Source: Kangiellaceae bacterium
GTDB taxonomy: Bacteria > Pseudomonadota > Gammaproteobacteria > Enterobacterales > Kangiellaceae
Length of the DNA stretch: 56,147 nucleotides
Assembly (NCBI GenBank): GCA_016743995.1
Contig: JADGFG010000004.1
Span: forward strand, 1 to 56,147
Reading direction: 5' to 3'
Of the stretch, positions 35,033 through 44,405 are shown in pieces. Every line of letters begins with the position of its first letter. Position 1 is the stretch's first letter. The translations under genes and the position numbers were made by a program. The notes beneath the pieces are model-generated. The model ran no database searches. It had not been told where the DNA came from and saw nothing but the letters and a program-made list of their open reading frames with translations.

Positions 35033-35857
35033 ATGTCTTTAGAAAAACAGGTAGCTGTCGCCGCCATACAGATGACCTCTTGTTGTGATTTAAAATCAAA
35101 CTTAATTCGGGCTGAAGCACTGATTTCAAATGCTTCAAAACAAGGGGCGAAAATTATTCTGTTACCGGAATATTTTTGTTTAATGGCTGCCAGAGATAGT
35201 CAGAAAATAGATATTATTGAGAGTCATGGGGATGGACCTGTTCAGCACTTTCTTGCTCAGCAGGCGAGAAAAAATTCGATCTGGTTGATTGGAGGTACTA
35301 TACCTGTTGATTCAGAGGTCGCTGGTAAACCTTATTCTCGGTGTTATGTTTATTCACCTGCAGGTGATTGTATTTGCTGGTATGATAAAATACATTTATT
35401 TGATGTTAATGTAAAAGATAACACTGGGCGGTATAATGAGTCCCAGACCTGCACGCCGGGAAATAATGTCGTTTGTTTTGATACGCCCTGGGGCAGAGCA
35501 GGACTGGCCGTTTGTTATGATTTACGTTTTCCTGAGCTGTTTCGTGCATTAGCCAGGCAGACCGTTGATTTTTTCTTTGTTCCCGCTGCGTTTACCGTGA
35601 AAACAGGAAAAGCTCACTGGGATTTGTTTTTAAAAGCGAGAGCGGTTGAAAACTTGAGTTATGTGGTTGCTGCTGCACAAACAGGTGTTCACGAAAGTGG
35701 TCGAGAAACCTGGGGGCATTCGAGTATTATTTCACCATGGGGTGAGATGATGTCCACGCAGAATGATGGAGAAGGCTTTGTTATCTCTAATATAGATTTA
35801 GAGGAGCAGAAGTCTTTAAGAGCTGAATTTCCTGTGCTGGCACATATAAAATTATAA
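35033..35857 (+). CDS. nitrilase-superfamily carbon-nitrogen hydrolase (Nit1-like)
   Basis: A cytoplasmic amidase of the nitrilase superfamily. The Glu-Lys-Cys triad is visible in LLPEYF, YDKIHLFD and AVCYDLRFPEL. Relatives of this branch (mammalian Nit1) deaminate damaged glutathione, and the RFPEL/HLFDV pattern fits that branch, so deaminated-glutathione amidase is a good guess rather than a fact. I choose ATG 35033 (274 residues) with AGGGG upstream, over GTG 35027. Its place between yhdP and tldD is typical. Confidence 0.9.
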   Translation: MSLEKQVAVAAIQMTSCCDLKSNLIRAEALISNASKQGAKIILLPEYFCLMAARDSQKIDIIESHGDGPVQHFLAQQARKNSIWLIGGTIPVDSEVAGKPYSRCYVYSPAGDCICWYDKIHLFDVNVKDNTGRYNESQTCTPGNNVVCFDTPWGRAGLAVCYDLRFPELFRALARQTVDFFFVPAAFTVKTGKAHWDLFLKARAVENLSYVVAAAQTGVHESGRETWGHSSIISPWGEMMSTQNDGEGFVISNIDLEEQKSLRAEFPVLAHIKL

Positions 35858-35886
35858 TTTTGGGCTGGTTGAATTAAAATAATATG

Positions 35887-35912
35887 TAGTCACTCATTAT
35901 AATGAGTGACTA
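35887..35912. repeat. 26-bp perfect palindrome before tldD
   Basis: Two 13-base arms, TAGTCACTCATTA and TAATGAGTGACTA, meet without a spacer, ending 13 bases before the tldD start. It may be a protein-binding site or form a hairpin over the start region. Confidence 0.8.
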
Positions 35913-35925
35913 TCTGGAACTTAGT

Positions 35926-37362
35926 ATGAACAAAACACTTGTATCAGTTGAACAGGAGTTGCTGGCTCCTGCCGGGATGACCGTGACGGATGTGTCTCGC
36001 CTGTTAGAGTCGATGCTCAGCCATAAAATTGATTTTGCAGAGGCTTATTTTCAAAGTACGCGACATGAATCCTGGATACTGGAATCTGGAATTGTTAAAG
36101 ATGCCAGTTTTAGTAGTGATAATGGCGTGGGGATCAGGGCTCTTAATAAAGAGAAAACTGGTTTTGCTTATTCGGAAGAGGTGGTATTGCCTGCTCTGGA
36201 GCAAGCGGCTAATGCGTCAAAGAGTATTGCGCTTAAGGGGGGGCAGGGAAGTGTTAAATTAGCTTCTGGTCAGTTACCGACTCCACTGTATTCTCCAGAC
36301 AATCCTCTAACCAGTTTTACTGAGTCTGAAAAATTTAAAATGTTACAACAACTGGATGCCGTTGCTCGTGCTATGGATCCCAGAGTAACAGAGGTCATTG
36401 CGTCGATATCCGGGGTTTACGAGAAGGTACTGGTTTGTGCCAGTGATGGTACGCTTGCCAGTGATATCAGGCCTCTGGTACGTGCAAATGTGACGGTTAT
36501 CTTAAAAGATGGGAGTAAAACTGAGCGTGGTAGTTCCGGATTTGGTGGACGTCAGGATTATCATATCTTTACACCTGATTCGCTTAAGCAGATTGCCAGA
36601 GAAGCGATACATCAGGCCAGTATTAATCTGGAGGCTATTCCTGCACCAGCTGGCACTATGCCTGTGGTGCTTGGTCCGGGTTGGCCAGGTGTTTTATTAC
36701 ATGAGGCTGTTGGTCATGGATTGGAAGGTGATTTTAACCGTAAAGGCTCTTCGGCTTTCTCTGGTAGAGTCGGGCAAAGAGTTGCCTCACCTCTCTGTAC
36801 GATTGTAGATGATGGCACTATTGAATCTCGAAGAGGGTCGCTCACAATAGATGATGAAGGAACCCCGACCCGTTCAACGACTTTGATTGAAAATGGTATA
36901 CTCATGGGATATATGCAGGATAAGAAAAATGCTCGACTAATGGATACACACTCAACAGGTAATGGTCGTCGAGAATCTTATTCAAGTCTTCCTCTGCCAA
37001 GAATGACAAATACTTATATGCTGGCAGGTGAAAGTGAACCAGAAGATATTATTCGTTCAGTTAAAAAAGGAATTTATGCGCCTAACTTTGGGGGGGGGCA
37101 GGTTGATATTACTTCAGGTAAGTTTGTTTTTTCTACCAGTGAAGCCTATCTGATTGAAGATGGTAAGGTAACAGCACCGGTAAAAGGGGCTACCCTGATA
37201 GGTAACGGGCCTGATGTACTAACAAAAGTCAGTATGGTTGGCAATGACCTGGAGCTGGATAGAGGTGTGGGTGTTTGCGGTAAGGCGGGCCAGAGTGTTC
37301 CCGTTGGTGTTGGGCAGCCAACGCTAAAAGTTGACGAATTAACGGTTGGTGGTACTAATTAG
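35926..37362 (+). CDS. tldD: metalloprotease TldD
   Basis: The zinc-dependent subunit of the TldD/TldE heterodimer that degrades unfolded peptides and processes peptide antibiotics such as microcin B17, as well as CcdA. The HExxxH motif lies in [12 protein letters not shown], with [19 protein letters not shown] beyond it. I choose ATG 35926 (478 residues): [18 protein letters not shown] aligns with the E. coli start MSLNLVSEQLLAANGL, and GGA lies 7 bases upstream. ATG 35902 falls inside the palindrome and has no binding site. Confidence 0.93.
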   Translation: MNKTLVSVEQELLAPAGMTVTDVSRLLESMLSHKIDFAEAYFQSTRHESWILESGIVKDASFSSDNGVGIRALNKEKTGFAYSEEVVLPALEQAANASKSIALKGGQGSVKLASGQLPTPLYSPDNPLTSFTESEKFKMLQQLDAVARAMDPRVTEVIASISGVYEKVLVCASDGTLASDIRPLVRANVTVILKDGSKTERGSSGFGGRQDYHIFTPDSLKQIAREAIHQASINLEAIPAPAGTMPVVLGPGWPGVLLHEAVGHGLEGDFNRKGSSAFSGRVGQRVASPLCTIVDDGTIESRRGSLTIDDEGTPTRSTTLIENGILMGYMQDKKNARLMDTHSTGNGRRESYSSLPLPRMTNTYMLAGESEPEDIIRSVKKGIYAPNFGGGQVDITSGKFVFSTSEAYLIEDGKVTAPVKGATLIGNGPDVLTKVSMVGNDLELDRGVGVCGKAGQSVPVGVGQPTLKVDELTVGGTN

Positions 37363-37407
37363 TCTGCAAAATCAGTTCGCACTGTTAAAGAGTGCTGTAT
37401 TGCTAAA

Positions 37408-37470
37408 GAATACTGCACTGAAAAAGAATACTGCACTGAAAAAGAATACTGCACTGAAAAAGAATACTGC
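37408..37470. repeat. 18-bp tandem repeat (3.5 copies) between tldD and darP
   Basis: GAATACTGCACTGAAAAA is repeated perfectly three times (37408-37425, 37426-37443, 37444-37461) with a half copy after. It lies in the 185-base gap between stop and next start, so copy number is free to vary. Confidence 0.9.
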
Positions 37471-37547
37471 TCTGGTGTAAAAGCTGGACAGAAAGACGAT
37501 TGCTGTAAAAGACATTGATGTAAATATAATCGGTATAGAAAACTAAT

Positions 37548-38084
37548 ATGAATAAGCGCCCTGGTATGAAAGAAAATGAAGAAGTCAAAGACGATGTTGT
37601 CAGTAAAACTCAGATTAAAAATGATGCGAAGGCTAAAAGAAATTTTGCTAAAGAGCTTATTGTGTTGTCAGAGTCAAAGTTGAATGCACTTCCTTTGTTA
37701 GATTCAACAAAGGCTGCCATTAATGATTATCATAAGCAGAGTGGCAATATAGCGCGTAAACGGCATCTGGCCTACATTGGAAAATGTCTCAGAAATGATG
37801 ATGCTGAAGCCGCAAAAATTATGTTGGTCGAGGAAAATTTTTCTCAATTTAGAGACAGCGTACAACCGAACAAGAAGAAAGAAGAATTGTCTGGCTTAAT
37901 TGAGGCGCTTGTTGAAAGGGGCGATGATAAAATTCAGCAACTTGTCGAAGATAATCCTGCTCTGGATCGTCAGTTGTTACGGCAGCTTGTTCGAAATGTA
38001 AAAAATGCCAAAACAGCGACGAAGAAATCAGCAGCAACAAATAAGTTGATGACGTATTTCAAAGCAAATCCAGTTAACGATTAA
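37548..38084 (+). CDS. darP: DarP (YjgA) 50S-associated ribosome biogenesis protein
   Basis: A 178-residue basic helical protein of the DUF615/YjgA family, called DarP in E. coli, which helps 50S maturation at the peptidyl-transferase centre. KRNFAKELIVLSESKLNALP is the family core start, followed by KRHLAYIGKCLRN and NPALDRQLLRQLVRNVKN. The length fits. It lies between tldD and pmbA, the usual place in many gammas. Confidence 0.9.
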   Translation: MNKRPGMKENEEVKDDVVSKTQIKNDAKAKRNFAKELIVLSESKLNALPLLDSTKAAINDYHKQSGNIARKRHLAYIGKCLRNDDAEAAKIMLVEENFSQFRDSVQPNKKKEELSGLIEALVERGDDKIQQLVEDNPALDRQLLRQLVRNVKNAKTATKKSAATNKLMTYFKANPVND

Positions 38085-38092
38085 GAGATTAA

Positions 38093-39472
38093 ATGACTAT
38101 GCCTGATAACAAGGTAAGCATCAATGAACGCGCCGCCGATGAAATGAATATTTCGCTCGAAACCCAGCGTTTACAGGAAGTAGGGCAGGGACTCATAAAA
38201 CAGGCATTATCCAAAGGTGCCTCTCAGGTTGAAGTGGGAGTGGCTAAAGATCTGGGGCTCTCTGTGCAGGTGCGTAACCAGGATATTGAGACGCTGGAGT
38301 ATAATCGCGACAATAGCTTTGGTCTGACGGTTTATTTTGGCCATAAAAAAGGCATTGCAACGACCAGCGATTTGTCGCCTGCGGCATTAGCGGAAACTGT
38401 TGAAGCTGCCTGTAATATCGCGCGACATACTGAGGCGGATGACTGTTCGGGTCTTGCCGACGCGTCGTTAATGGCCACTCAACCCATTGACCTTAAACTA
38501 GATTGCCCTATGGGAGTCACCGCTGAAAAAGCCCAGAAAATTGCGTTGGAGTGTGAGGCCGCAGGGCTGGAAAATGAAAAAATCAGTCAGAGTGAGGGGG
38601 CTTCATTTAGTAGTCATCGAGGTATTCGTTATTATGCCAATTCTCATGGATTTTCAGCTGCAACGCCGTCCTCCAGACATAGTTTAAGTTGCGTTCTGAT
38701 TGCTCAGGATGAAAAAGGTATGCAACGAGACTACTGGTATTCTCTGGCACGAGACGCTAATTTGCTGGAAACCCCGGGCTTTATCGGACATAAAGCCGCA
38801 AAACGTGTACTGGATCGCCTGGGGAGTCGAAAAGTCGCTACTCAAAAATCACCAGTGATTATGGCACCAGAGATTGCCCGTGGCCTGGTAGGGAATTTGT
38901 GTAGCGCAATTCGGGGAAGTAATATTTATCGAGAGTCCAGTTTTTTGCTGGATTCGTTACATAAAACAATATTTCCTGAATTTTTCCAGATAAATGAGTC
39001 ACCTTTCATAGAAGGAGGACTGGCGAGCGCATGGTACGATAGTGAAGGGGTTGCTACCCGAGAGCAGCAAATTATTGAGAATGGTTGCTTAAACACTTTT
39101 TTGTTGAACAGTTATAGTGCGAGACGTCTCAAAACTAATCCAACCGGTCATGCTGGTGGTACACATAACTTAATTGTAAAAAACTCTGGTGTTGAGCTTG
39201 ATGCATTAATCAAACAAATGCACAGGGGTCTGGTTGTTACTGAAACGATGGGGCATGGTGTCAACCTGGTGACAGGAGATTATTCTCGCGGTGCATCTGG
39301 CTTCTGGGTTGAAAATGGTGAAATACAGCATTTTGTTGAGGAAATTACGATTGCCGGTAATTTAAAAGATATGTTTAACGGTGTGGTTGCTATTGCCAGT
39401 GATATTGATGAGCGTAGTAGCACGTTAACAGGTTCCTGGTTGTTATCTGAAATGACAATTGCGGGAGAGTAA
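38093..39472 (+). CDS. pmbA: TldE/PmbA metalloprotease subunit
   Basis: The non-metal subunit that forms the TldD/TldE heterodimer with the tldD product. The 459 residues match the family, with VQVRNQDIETLEYNRDNSFG near the start, a GHAGGTHNLIV segment and the C-terminal ETMGHGVNLVTGDYSRGASG, where the HExxxH motif of TldD is absent as expected. tldD, darP and pmbA are close and co-directional, suggesting linked expression. Confidence 0.93.
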   Translation: MTMPDNKVSINERAADEMNISLETQRLQEVGQGLIKQALSKGASQVEVGVAKDLGLSVQVRNQDIETLEYNRDNSFGLTVYFGHKKGIATTSDLSPAALAETVEAACNIARHTEADDCSGLADASLMATQPIDLKLDCPMGVTAEKAQKIALECEAAGLENEKISQSEGASFSSHRGIRYYANSHGFSAATPSSRHSLSCVLIAQDEKGMQRDYWYSLARDANLLETPGFIGHKAAKRVLDRLGSRKVATQKSPVIMAPEIARGLVGNLCSAIRGSNIYRESSFLLDSLHKTIFPEFFQINESPFIEGGLASAWYDSEGVATREQQIIENGCLNTFLLNSYSARRLKTNPTGHAGGTHNLIVKNSGVELDALIKQMHRGLVVTETMGHGVNLVTGDYSRGASGFWVENGEIQHFVEEITIAGNLKDMFNGVVAIASDIDERSSTLTGSWLLSEMTIAGE

Positions 39473-39480
39473 AGCCGTAA

Positions 39481-39506
39481 CTATATCCAGGGAATCTGGG
39501 TATATT
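39481..39506. repeat. TATACCCA-type palindromic repeat, short variant
   Basis: TATATCCAG-GGAAT-CTGGGTATA pairs throughout with one G-T pair, 10 bases after the pmbA stop. It resembles the arms at 26965 and 45025. Confidence 0.45.
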
Positions 39507-39544
39507 GGCTAATATTACTCCTGGCTGAAAATGATTATTTTATA

Positions 39545-39576
39545 ATGACTACTGACATAAGGCTGTCAGTAGTCAT
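39545..39576 (+). terminator. strong hairpin after pmbA
   Basis: A perfect 13-bp stem, ATGACTACTGACA and TGTCAGTAGTCAT, with a 6-base loop. No T-run is adjacent (CAGCTACTCTTTT follows), but placement suggests termination of the tldD-pmbA unit. Confidence 0.5.
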
Positions 39577-39629
39577 CAGCTACTCTTTTGCGACTTCTAT
39601 TCACAATATCATTGCCGTCAGGTTGTTGT

Positions 39630-40706
39630 ATGCCCGAGCCATTAAAAAATTTATATTCACCTGAGCTGATTCAGTCAGTTGCTAAAGCTTTTAAGCAGGA
39701 ATACTCTGCTTTTGATGAAAAATCTTATGTTCAAGCCGTATTAAGTGATGACTGGGATGAGCTTGAACTTAAAGCACGCATGGCCAGAGCCGCAGAGCAG
39801 TTTGTTATATTTTTACCTGATAACTATCAAAAGTCTGTCGATATTTTGTTACCTGTTTCGACCGGTTTTACCGGGCTGGAGCATATGTTGTTCCCTGATT
39901 TTATCGCGCTGGCCGGGCTCAAAGATTTTACGAATTCAATGCGGGCCCTGGAGTTTTTAACGGTGAATTCAAGTGCTGAGTTTGCCATCAGACCATTTAT
40001 TTCTCTGTATCCAGATAAAGCATTACGTCAGCTTATCAAATGGACAGGTTCGTCTAGTAAACATGTTCGCAGGCTGGCTTCTGAAGGTTGCCGCCCCAGA
40101 CTACCGTGGGCAATGGCGTTACCAGAATTTAAAACAGATCCTGCACCAATATTACCTGTTCTGAAATCGTTGATTGCTGATCCTGAACTGTATGTCAGGC
40201 GTAGTGTTGCAAACAACCTGAATGACATTGCTAAAGATAATCCGCAAGTTGTTATAAATATGCTTGAGGAATATAAGGGAAGTTCGGCTCAGGTTGATTG
40301 GGTTCTCAAGCATGCAAGTCGTACGCTTTTAAAGCAGGGGGACAAAAAGGTACTTTCACTTTTTGGTTATAAAAAAGCCAGTCATGTGAGTTTAAATCAG
40401 TTTATTGTTGATATTCAGGTTTTAAGAGGAGAAAAATTGAATTTTCAGTTTGAGCTTTGCAGCCAGAGTAAAGCGCTCGGTAATTTACGTCTTGAGTTTG
40501 TGATTGATTTTGTAAAAGCTAATGGCAAGTTGGCTGGAAAAATATTTAAAATTGGTGAAGGCCTTTATCAGGAGAAGCAACGAAGCATAACAAAAAATTT
40601 CTCTTTTAAAACCATCTCTACTCGAAAATATTATCCAGGCAGGCACTATCTTTCAATTATTGTTAATGGTACCGAAGTTGGTCGTAAACCATTTGAGCTG
40701 GTTTAA
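39630..40706 (+). CDS. AlkC-type DNA alkylation repair glycosylase
   Basis: A 358-residue protein of the AlkC/AlkD HEAT-repeat superfamily, which removes N3-methylated purines without base flipping. MPEPLKNLYSPELIQSVAKAF is the usual AlkC start, and a helical HEAT-like array follows (SSKHVRRLASEGCRPRLPWA and DPELYVRRSVANNLNDIAKD are typical). The last 100 residues form an extra beta-rich domain, as found in the Ig-like appended domain of AlkC. I choose ATG 39630 with AGG upstream. Its stop overlaps that of the convergent CAP gene by four bases. Confidence 0.85.
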   Translation: MPEPLKNLYSPELIQSVAKAFKQEYSAFDEKSYVQAVLSDDWDELELKARMARAAEQFVIFLPDNYQKSVDILLPVSTGFTGLEHMLFPDFIALAGLKDFTNSMRALEFLTVNSSAEFAIRPFISLYPDKALRQLIKWTGSSSKHVRRLASEGCRPRLPWAMALPEFKTDPAPILPVLKSLIADPELYVRRSVANNLNDIAKDNPQVVINMLEEYKGSSAQVDWVLKHASRTLLKQGDKKVLSLFGYKKASHVSLNQFIVDIQVLRGEKLNFQFELCSQSKALGNLRLEFVIDFVKANGKLAGKIFKIGEGLYQEKQRSITKNFSFKTISTRKYYPGRHYLSIIVNGTEVGRKPFELV

Positions 40707-41290
40707 CGCGGTGTTCCAAAATTAACCGTCCAGTAAGTTGAAAACATCGTGTTTTGAGGTGCTGGAGAGTCAATTTTACTAGCACCCATCTGAGTGAAGT
40801 CATGAGCCATGATATTTCTGCAATGTCCCGGGCTTTCCAACCAGCCGGACATGACCTGCTCTACGCTTTTTTGTCCACCTGCAATGTTTTCTCCTGCCTG
40901 CCTGTAGTCGTAACCCTGTTCGCTAATTCTGTCAAAAGGAGAGGAGCCATCTGAACCGGTATGGCTAAAGAAGTCAACGGTGCTCATGTCTTTTGAATGA
41001 CGCAAGCTGGAAGCACCAAGCGTGCAATGCCAGCTGAGTGGTGCTGTTGCGGCAAAGCTATCGTTTCCACACTGCCGTGCTGTCGCTCTGGCCTGGTTAT
41101 GTGCCTTTAATAATTCAACTTCTGTTGGCGTTAACTGGCAGTTACCGATGATATTGTCTGGTTGTGGTTGATCGGGAGTTGATGTATCTGAAGTGTTTGA
41201 TGATTTATCACCACCACATCCTGTAATGATTAGAATGCAGACTGGAATTAATACAAAGTGAATTGGTTTCTGTGAAAAAGGTTTTATCAT
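40703..41290 (-). CDS. CAP-domain (SCP/PR1) lipoprotein
   Basis: A 195-residue lipoprotein with lipobox IITGC (Cys25) and a Ser/Thr/Pro-rich linker (about 27-50). The rest is a CAP domain: LLKAHNQARATARQCG, the H-bearing LRHSKDMSTVDFFSHTGSDG, GENIAGG, and GWLESPGHCRNIM. This pattern, with two conserved His and two Glu lining a cleft, is found in bacterial SCP-like proteins such as CwlO-linked and secreted CAPs. The role in bacteria is unclear. It is a lone gene on the minus strand. Confidence 0.85.
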   Translation of the reverse strand: MIKPFSQKPIHFVLIPVCILIITGCGGDKSSNTSDTSTPDQPQPDNIIGNCQLTPTEVELLKAHNQARATARQCGNDSFAATAPLSWHCTLGASSLRHSKDMSTVDFFSHTGSDGSSPFDRISEQGYDYRQAGENIAGGQKSVEQVMSGWLESPGHCRNIMAHDFTQMGASKIDSPAPQNTMFSTYWTVNFGTPR

Positions 41291-41461
41291 TGCTAAATTT
41301 GTATGTTTTTTGCCCTTATTGATAGTGTCACAGGTTAAAGCAATTTGTGGAACGTGTAAAAAGGTATTTTTCAGTTATGACGAGTATGAGCATGAAGCGG
41401 GTTTGATATTTAGTCGATTGAGTTATTTAAGCGGGTAATTTTTCCAAATGAACTATTTTTA

Positions 41462-41491
41462 TTGCTCCGATAAGTCTATCTATGGTATAAA
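41462..41491 (+). promoter_or_regulatory. promoter of rpsB-tsf with GC-rich discriminator
   Basis: TTGCTC and TATAAA are 18 bases apart, and the following AGCGCGCC is GC-rich. Such a discriminator is typical of ribosomal-protein promoters under ppGpp control. Transcription would start near 41498. Confidence 0.5.
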
Positions 41492-41497
41492 GCGCGC

Positions 41498-41659
41498 CGT
41501 ACAAGTCAGATGTGTCTTGTACCTAATTCACACGCTTTTCGTCACGACTATCAGGGTGCTTCAGCAGGATAAATCTTACTCGTTGAGATATATCACTTTT
41601 GAGGTTGGTAGTTGGGAATAGCGGAGGCACAACCCTTATATTATTCAGGAGTATTTAAA
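41498..41659 (+). ncRNA. rpsB 5' leader (S2 autoregulatory element)
   Basis: The leader opens with a stem GTACAAG and CTTGTAC (41499-41522) at the predicted start. A second region, 41603-41634, has GGTTG...CAACC around GGAATAGCGGAGGC. The position, size and paired structure agree with the rpsB leader of gammaproteobacteria (t44-type RNA), through which S2 represses its own translation. That the S2 contacts are conserved is inference. Confidence 0.5.
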
Positions 41660-42517
41660 ATGGCAAAAGTCACTATGCGTGATATGTTGCAAGCGGGCGT
41701 TCATTTCGGTCATAGAACACGTTTCTGGAATCCAAAAATGAAGCCGTATATTTTCGGCGCGCGTAACAAAATTCATATTATCAACCTTGAGCATTCTTTA
41801 CCGATGTTTACTGACGCTTTGAACTTTTTAAGTTCTGTGTCGGCCAAAAAAGGAAAAATCCTTTTTGTTGGTACGAAACGAAGTGCAGGTAAGATTATTA
41901 AAGAAGAAGCCACTCGTTGTGGACAGTTCTTTGTTGATAAACGTTGGTTAGGTGGCATGCTAACTAACTATAAAACGATTCGTCAGTCAATCAATCGACT
42001 GAAAGAGCTGGAAAAGCAGAGCGAAGACGGTACTTTTGAGCGTCTGACCAAAAAAGAAGCTTTGTTGTTAACTCGCGAAATGGGTAAACTGGAAGCAAGT
42101 ATTGGTGGTATCAAAAACATGGGCGGTTTACCTGACGCACTGTTTGTTATTGATGCTGACCATGAGCATATTGCTATTTCTGAAGCTCGTAAATTAGGTA
42201 TCCCTGTTATATCAGTTGTTGATAGTAACTCTAACCCAGACGGTGTTGATTACATTGTTCCAGGTAATGATGATGCTATTCGAGCTATTCAATTATATTT
42301 ATCCGCTGCAGCAGATACGGTTATTGATAGCCGTGAAAGTGTTGCAACGGCACCAGCGCCAGCAGAAACTGAAGCGGCTTCAAGTGATGAGTATAAGGTA
42401 GAAGTGGTAGCTGTAGAGAAAGAAGAAGCTAAAGAAGAAGCTAAAGAAGAAGCTAAAGAAGAAGCTAAAGAAGAAGCTAAAGAAGAAGCTAAAGAAGAAG
42501 ACAAGCCAGCTGAGTAA
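41660..42517 (+). CDS. rpsB: 30S ribosomal protein S2
   Basis: The primary S2 of the small subunit, needed for S1 binding. [20 protein letters not shown] is the standard start at ATG 41660 with AGGAG upstream. An in-frame TTG-type start 48 bases earlier is not needed. The core ends near residue 225. Beyond it the protein has a charged tail with six EAKE repeats, so it totals 285 residues against about 241 in E. coli. A terminator-like hairpin separates it from tsf. Confidence 0.97.
   Translation: MAKVTMRDMLQAGVHFGHRTRFWNPKMKPYIFGARNKIHIINLEHSLPMFTDALNFLSSVSAKKGKILFVGTKRSAGKIIKEEATRCGQFFVDKRWLGGMLTNYKTIRQSINRLKELEKQSEDGTFERLTKKEALLLTREMGKLEASIGGIKNMGGLPDALFVIDADHEHIAISEARKLGIPVISVVDSNSNPDGVDYIVPGNDDAIRAIQLYLSAAADTVIDSRESVATAPAPAETEAASSDEYKVEVVAVEKEEAKEEAKEEAKEEAKEEAKEEAKEEDKPAE
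42425..42496 (+). repeat. six perfect 12-bp repeats at the 3' end of rpsB
   Basis: GAAGCTAAAGAA is repeated six times without a single change, encoding EAKE six times in the S2 tail. As the period is a multiple of three, copy number can vary without breaking the frame. Confidence 0.95.
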
Positions 42518-42537
42518 CTTTTGCTCTATGGTTTAAA

Positions 42538-42563
42538 TAATAGGGGGCGTGGCCCCCTATTTT
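42538..42563 (+). terminator. rpsB-tsf intergenic terminator/attenuator
   Basis: Stem AATAGGGGGC with GCCCCCTATT around a 3-base loop, followed by TTG. It is strong enough to reduce read-through to tsf, giving more S2 than EF-Ts mRNA. Confidence 0.8.
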
Positions 42564-42655
42564 GTATTGTTATCAGATTTATATGATTTTGAGCGACGTT
42601 TGGTTAACAAAAACTGGTTGATACAATTTGCTCATATTAATATTTGGAGGCTAAT

Positions 42656-43537
42656 ATGGCTATAACTGCCGCAATGGTAAAAGAGCTGCGTGAAAGAACA
42701 GGCGCAGGCATGATGGAATGTAAAAAAGCATTGGTTGAGACCGATGGAAATATTGAAACTGCAATTGACAATATGCGTAAATCTGGCGCAGCCAAAGCAG
42801 AGAAGAAAGCAGGGCGTATTGCTGCGGAAGGTTTGATTGTTGCTAAAGCTAGTGATGATGCAAAAGTTGCTGCGATAGTAGAAATCAATAGTGAGACTGA
42901 TTTTGTTGCTCGCGATGAAAGCTTTAAAGCATTTACTCAGGCTGTTGTTGATGCAGCGCTTGCTAACAAAACAACAGATGTTGAAGCATTAAGCGTTATT
43001 ACGCTTGCTTCAGGTGAAACTATTGAAGTAGCACGAACTAATCTGATTGCCAAAATTGGTGAGAATATCGGTGTTCGTCGAGTGCAAATTATTGAAGCCA
43101 ATGAAGGCGAATTAGGTTCGTATATCCACGGTGGACGCATTGGTGTTGTTATTGCGTTAAAAGGTGGTGAAAGCGCACTGGCAAAAGACATTGCCATGCA
43201 TACCGCAGCAACTAATCCACAGGTTATCAAGCCTGAAGATATTTCTGAAGATGTTTATAATCGAGAAAAAGAGATATTTACTGCTCAAGCTGCCGAAAGC
43301 GGAAAACCTGCTGAAATTATTGAAAAAATGATTGAAGGCAGAATGAGAAAATTTGCAGCTGAAGTAAGCCTGGTTGGACAGCCTTTTGTAAAAGATCCTT
43401 CAATGACTGTTGCTGAGTTACTGAAAAAGGCAAATGCTGAAGTCGTTTCACTGGTTCGTCTTGAAGTGGGTGAAGGTATAGAAAAGAAAGAAGAAGATTT
43501 TGCTGCTGAAGTTATGGCGCAAGTGAAAGGAGAGTAA
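42656..43537 (+). CDS. tsf: translation elongation factor Ts
   Basis: The nucleotide exchange factor of EF-Tu. [20 protein letters not shown] and [16 protein letters not shown] form the N-terminal UBA-like domain, and [13 protein letters not shown] the start of the core. I choose ATG 42656 (293 residues) with GGAGG seven bases upstream. A TTG at 42644 would absorb that site. All expected core segments are present. Confidence 0.97.
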   Translation: MAITAAMVKELRERTGAGMMECKKALVETDGNIETAIDNMRKSGAAKAEKKAGRIAAEGLIVAKASDDAKVAAIVEINSETDFVARDESFKAFTQAVVDAALANKTTDVEALSVITLASGETIEVARTNLIAKIGENIGVRRVQIIEANEGELGSYIHGGRIGVVIALKGGESALAKDIAMHTAATNPQVIKPEDISEDVYNREKEIFTAQAAESGKPAEIIEKMIEGRMRKFAAEVSLVGQPFVKDPSMTVAELLKKANAEVVSLVRLEVGEGIEKKEEDFAAEVMAQVKGE

Positions 43538-43542
43538 ATAAT

Positions 43543-44271
43543 ATGCCCAGTTCTGCACCTAAAAAAAACCAGAAAAGAATCCTGCTTAAGTTAAGTGGAG
43601 AGGCGTTAATGGGTGCAGAGCCATTTGGTATTGATCCTTCTGTACTTGATAGAATTGCTACTGAAATAAAAGAACTTGTCGAGTTAGATGTACAGGTTGG
43701 TATTGTTGTTGGTGGTGGAAACCTGTTTCGTGGCGAAAAGCTCGCTTCAGCAGGAATGAATCGAGTTGCAGGGGATCACATGGGGATGTTAGCCACGGTA
43801 ATGAACTCGTTGGCTATGCAAGATGCGCTTGAGCGTGTGCGAGTGGGCACTCGAGTGATGTCGGCAGTTTCGCTTACTGGAGTTTGTGAAGATTATGATC
43901 GACGTTTTGCGCTTCGGTTTATGAAGTCAGGCCAGGTTGTTATTTTTACTGCTGGTACAGGAAATCCGTTTTTTACTACTGATACTGCTGCGTGTTTACG
44001 TGGAATAGAAATAGAAGCAGATATTATTTTAAAAGCTACCAAAGTTGATGGTGTTTATAATGCCGATCCTCAGAAAGATCCTGAGGCTATTCGATATGAC
44101 CACCTGACTTATGGTGAAGCGCTTGCTAAACAGTTAGGTGTGATGGATTTAACTGCTTTTTGTCTGGCAAGGGATCATGATAAATCCATTCGAGTTTTTA
44201 ACATGCAAGATCCGGGTTCGCTTAAGAAGGCCGTTATTGATGAAAGTGTTGGTACGCTTATTACTTGTTAA
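43543..44271 (+). CDS. pyrH: UMP kinase
   Basis: A hexameric kinase of the amino-acid-kinase fold that phosphorylates UMP to UDP and is regulated by GTP and [21 protein letters not shown], and [26 protein letters not shown] are clear. It begins 5 bases after tsf and is followed by frr, as in E. coli. The 242-residue length is normal. Confidence 0.97.
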   Translation: MPSSAPKKNQKRILLKLSGEALMGAEPFGIDPSVLDRIATEIKELVELDVQVGIVVGGGNLFRGEKLASAGMNRVAGDHMGMLATVMNSLAMQDALERVRVGTRVMSAVSLTGVCEDYDRRFALRFMKSGQVVIFTAGTGNPFFTTDTAACLRGIEIEADIILKATKVDGVYNADPQKDPEAIRYDHLTYGEALAKQLGVMDLTAFCLARDHDKSIRVFNMQDPGSLKKAVIDESVGTLITC

Positions 44272-44405
44272 TTACGAGTGTTTGCAGATATCTGGTATAG
44301 ATAAGATGTTGGCTCTGGTTAAATGCTATCAACAGCCAGTATATTCTGGCAAACTGGGTAAATGTAAAACTGGTTGAATGTAAAACTTAGTCATGGGGAT
44401 TTACA

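Noticed and set aside
37403-37588. Minus-strand frame through the 18-bp repeats
   Set aside because: It only reflects the tandem repeat; no ribosome binding site and no homology.
41350-41375. GGAACG...TCAG as a sigma-E promoter upstream of rpsB
   Set aside because: Poor match and spacing, and it is far from any envelope gene on that strand.
42289-42504. Minus-strand reading frame rich in SSLA repeats opposite rpsB
   Set aside because: It is the mirror of the EAKE repeats of S2 and has no own start signals.
44272-44405. Plus-strand frame extending past pyrH
   Set aside because: Out of frame with pyrH and without homology; it contains only short repeated AATGTAAAACT strings.
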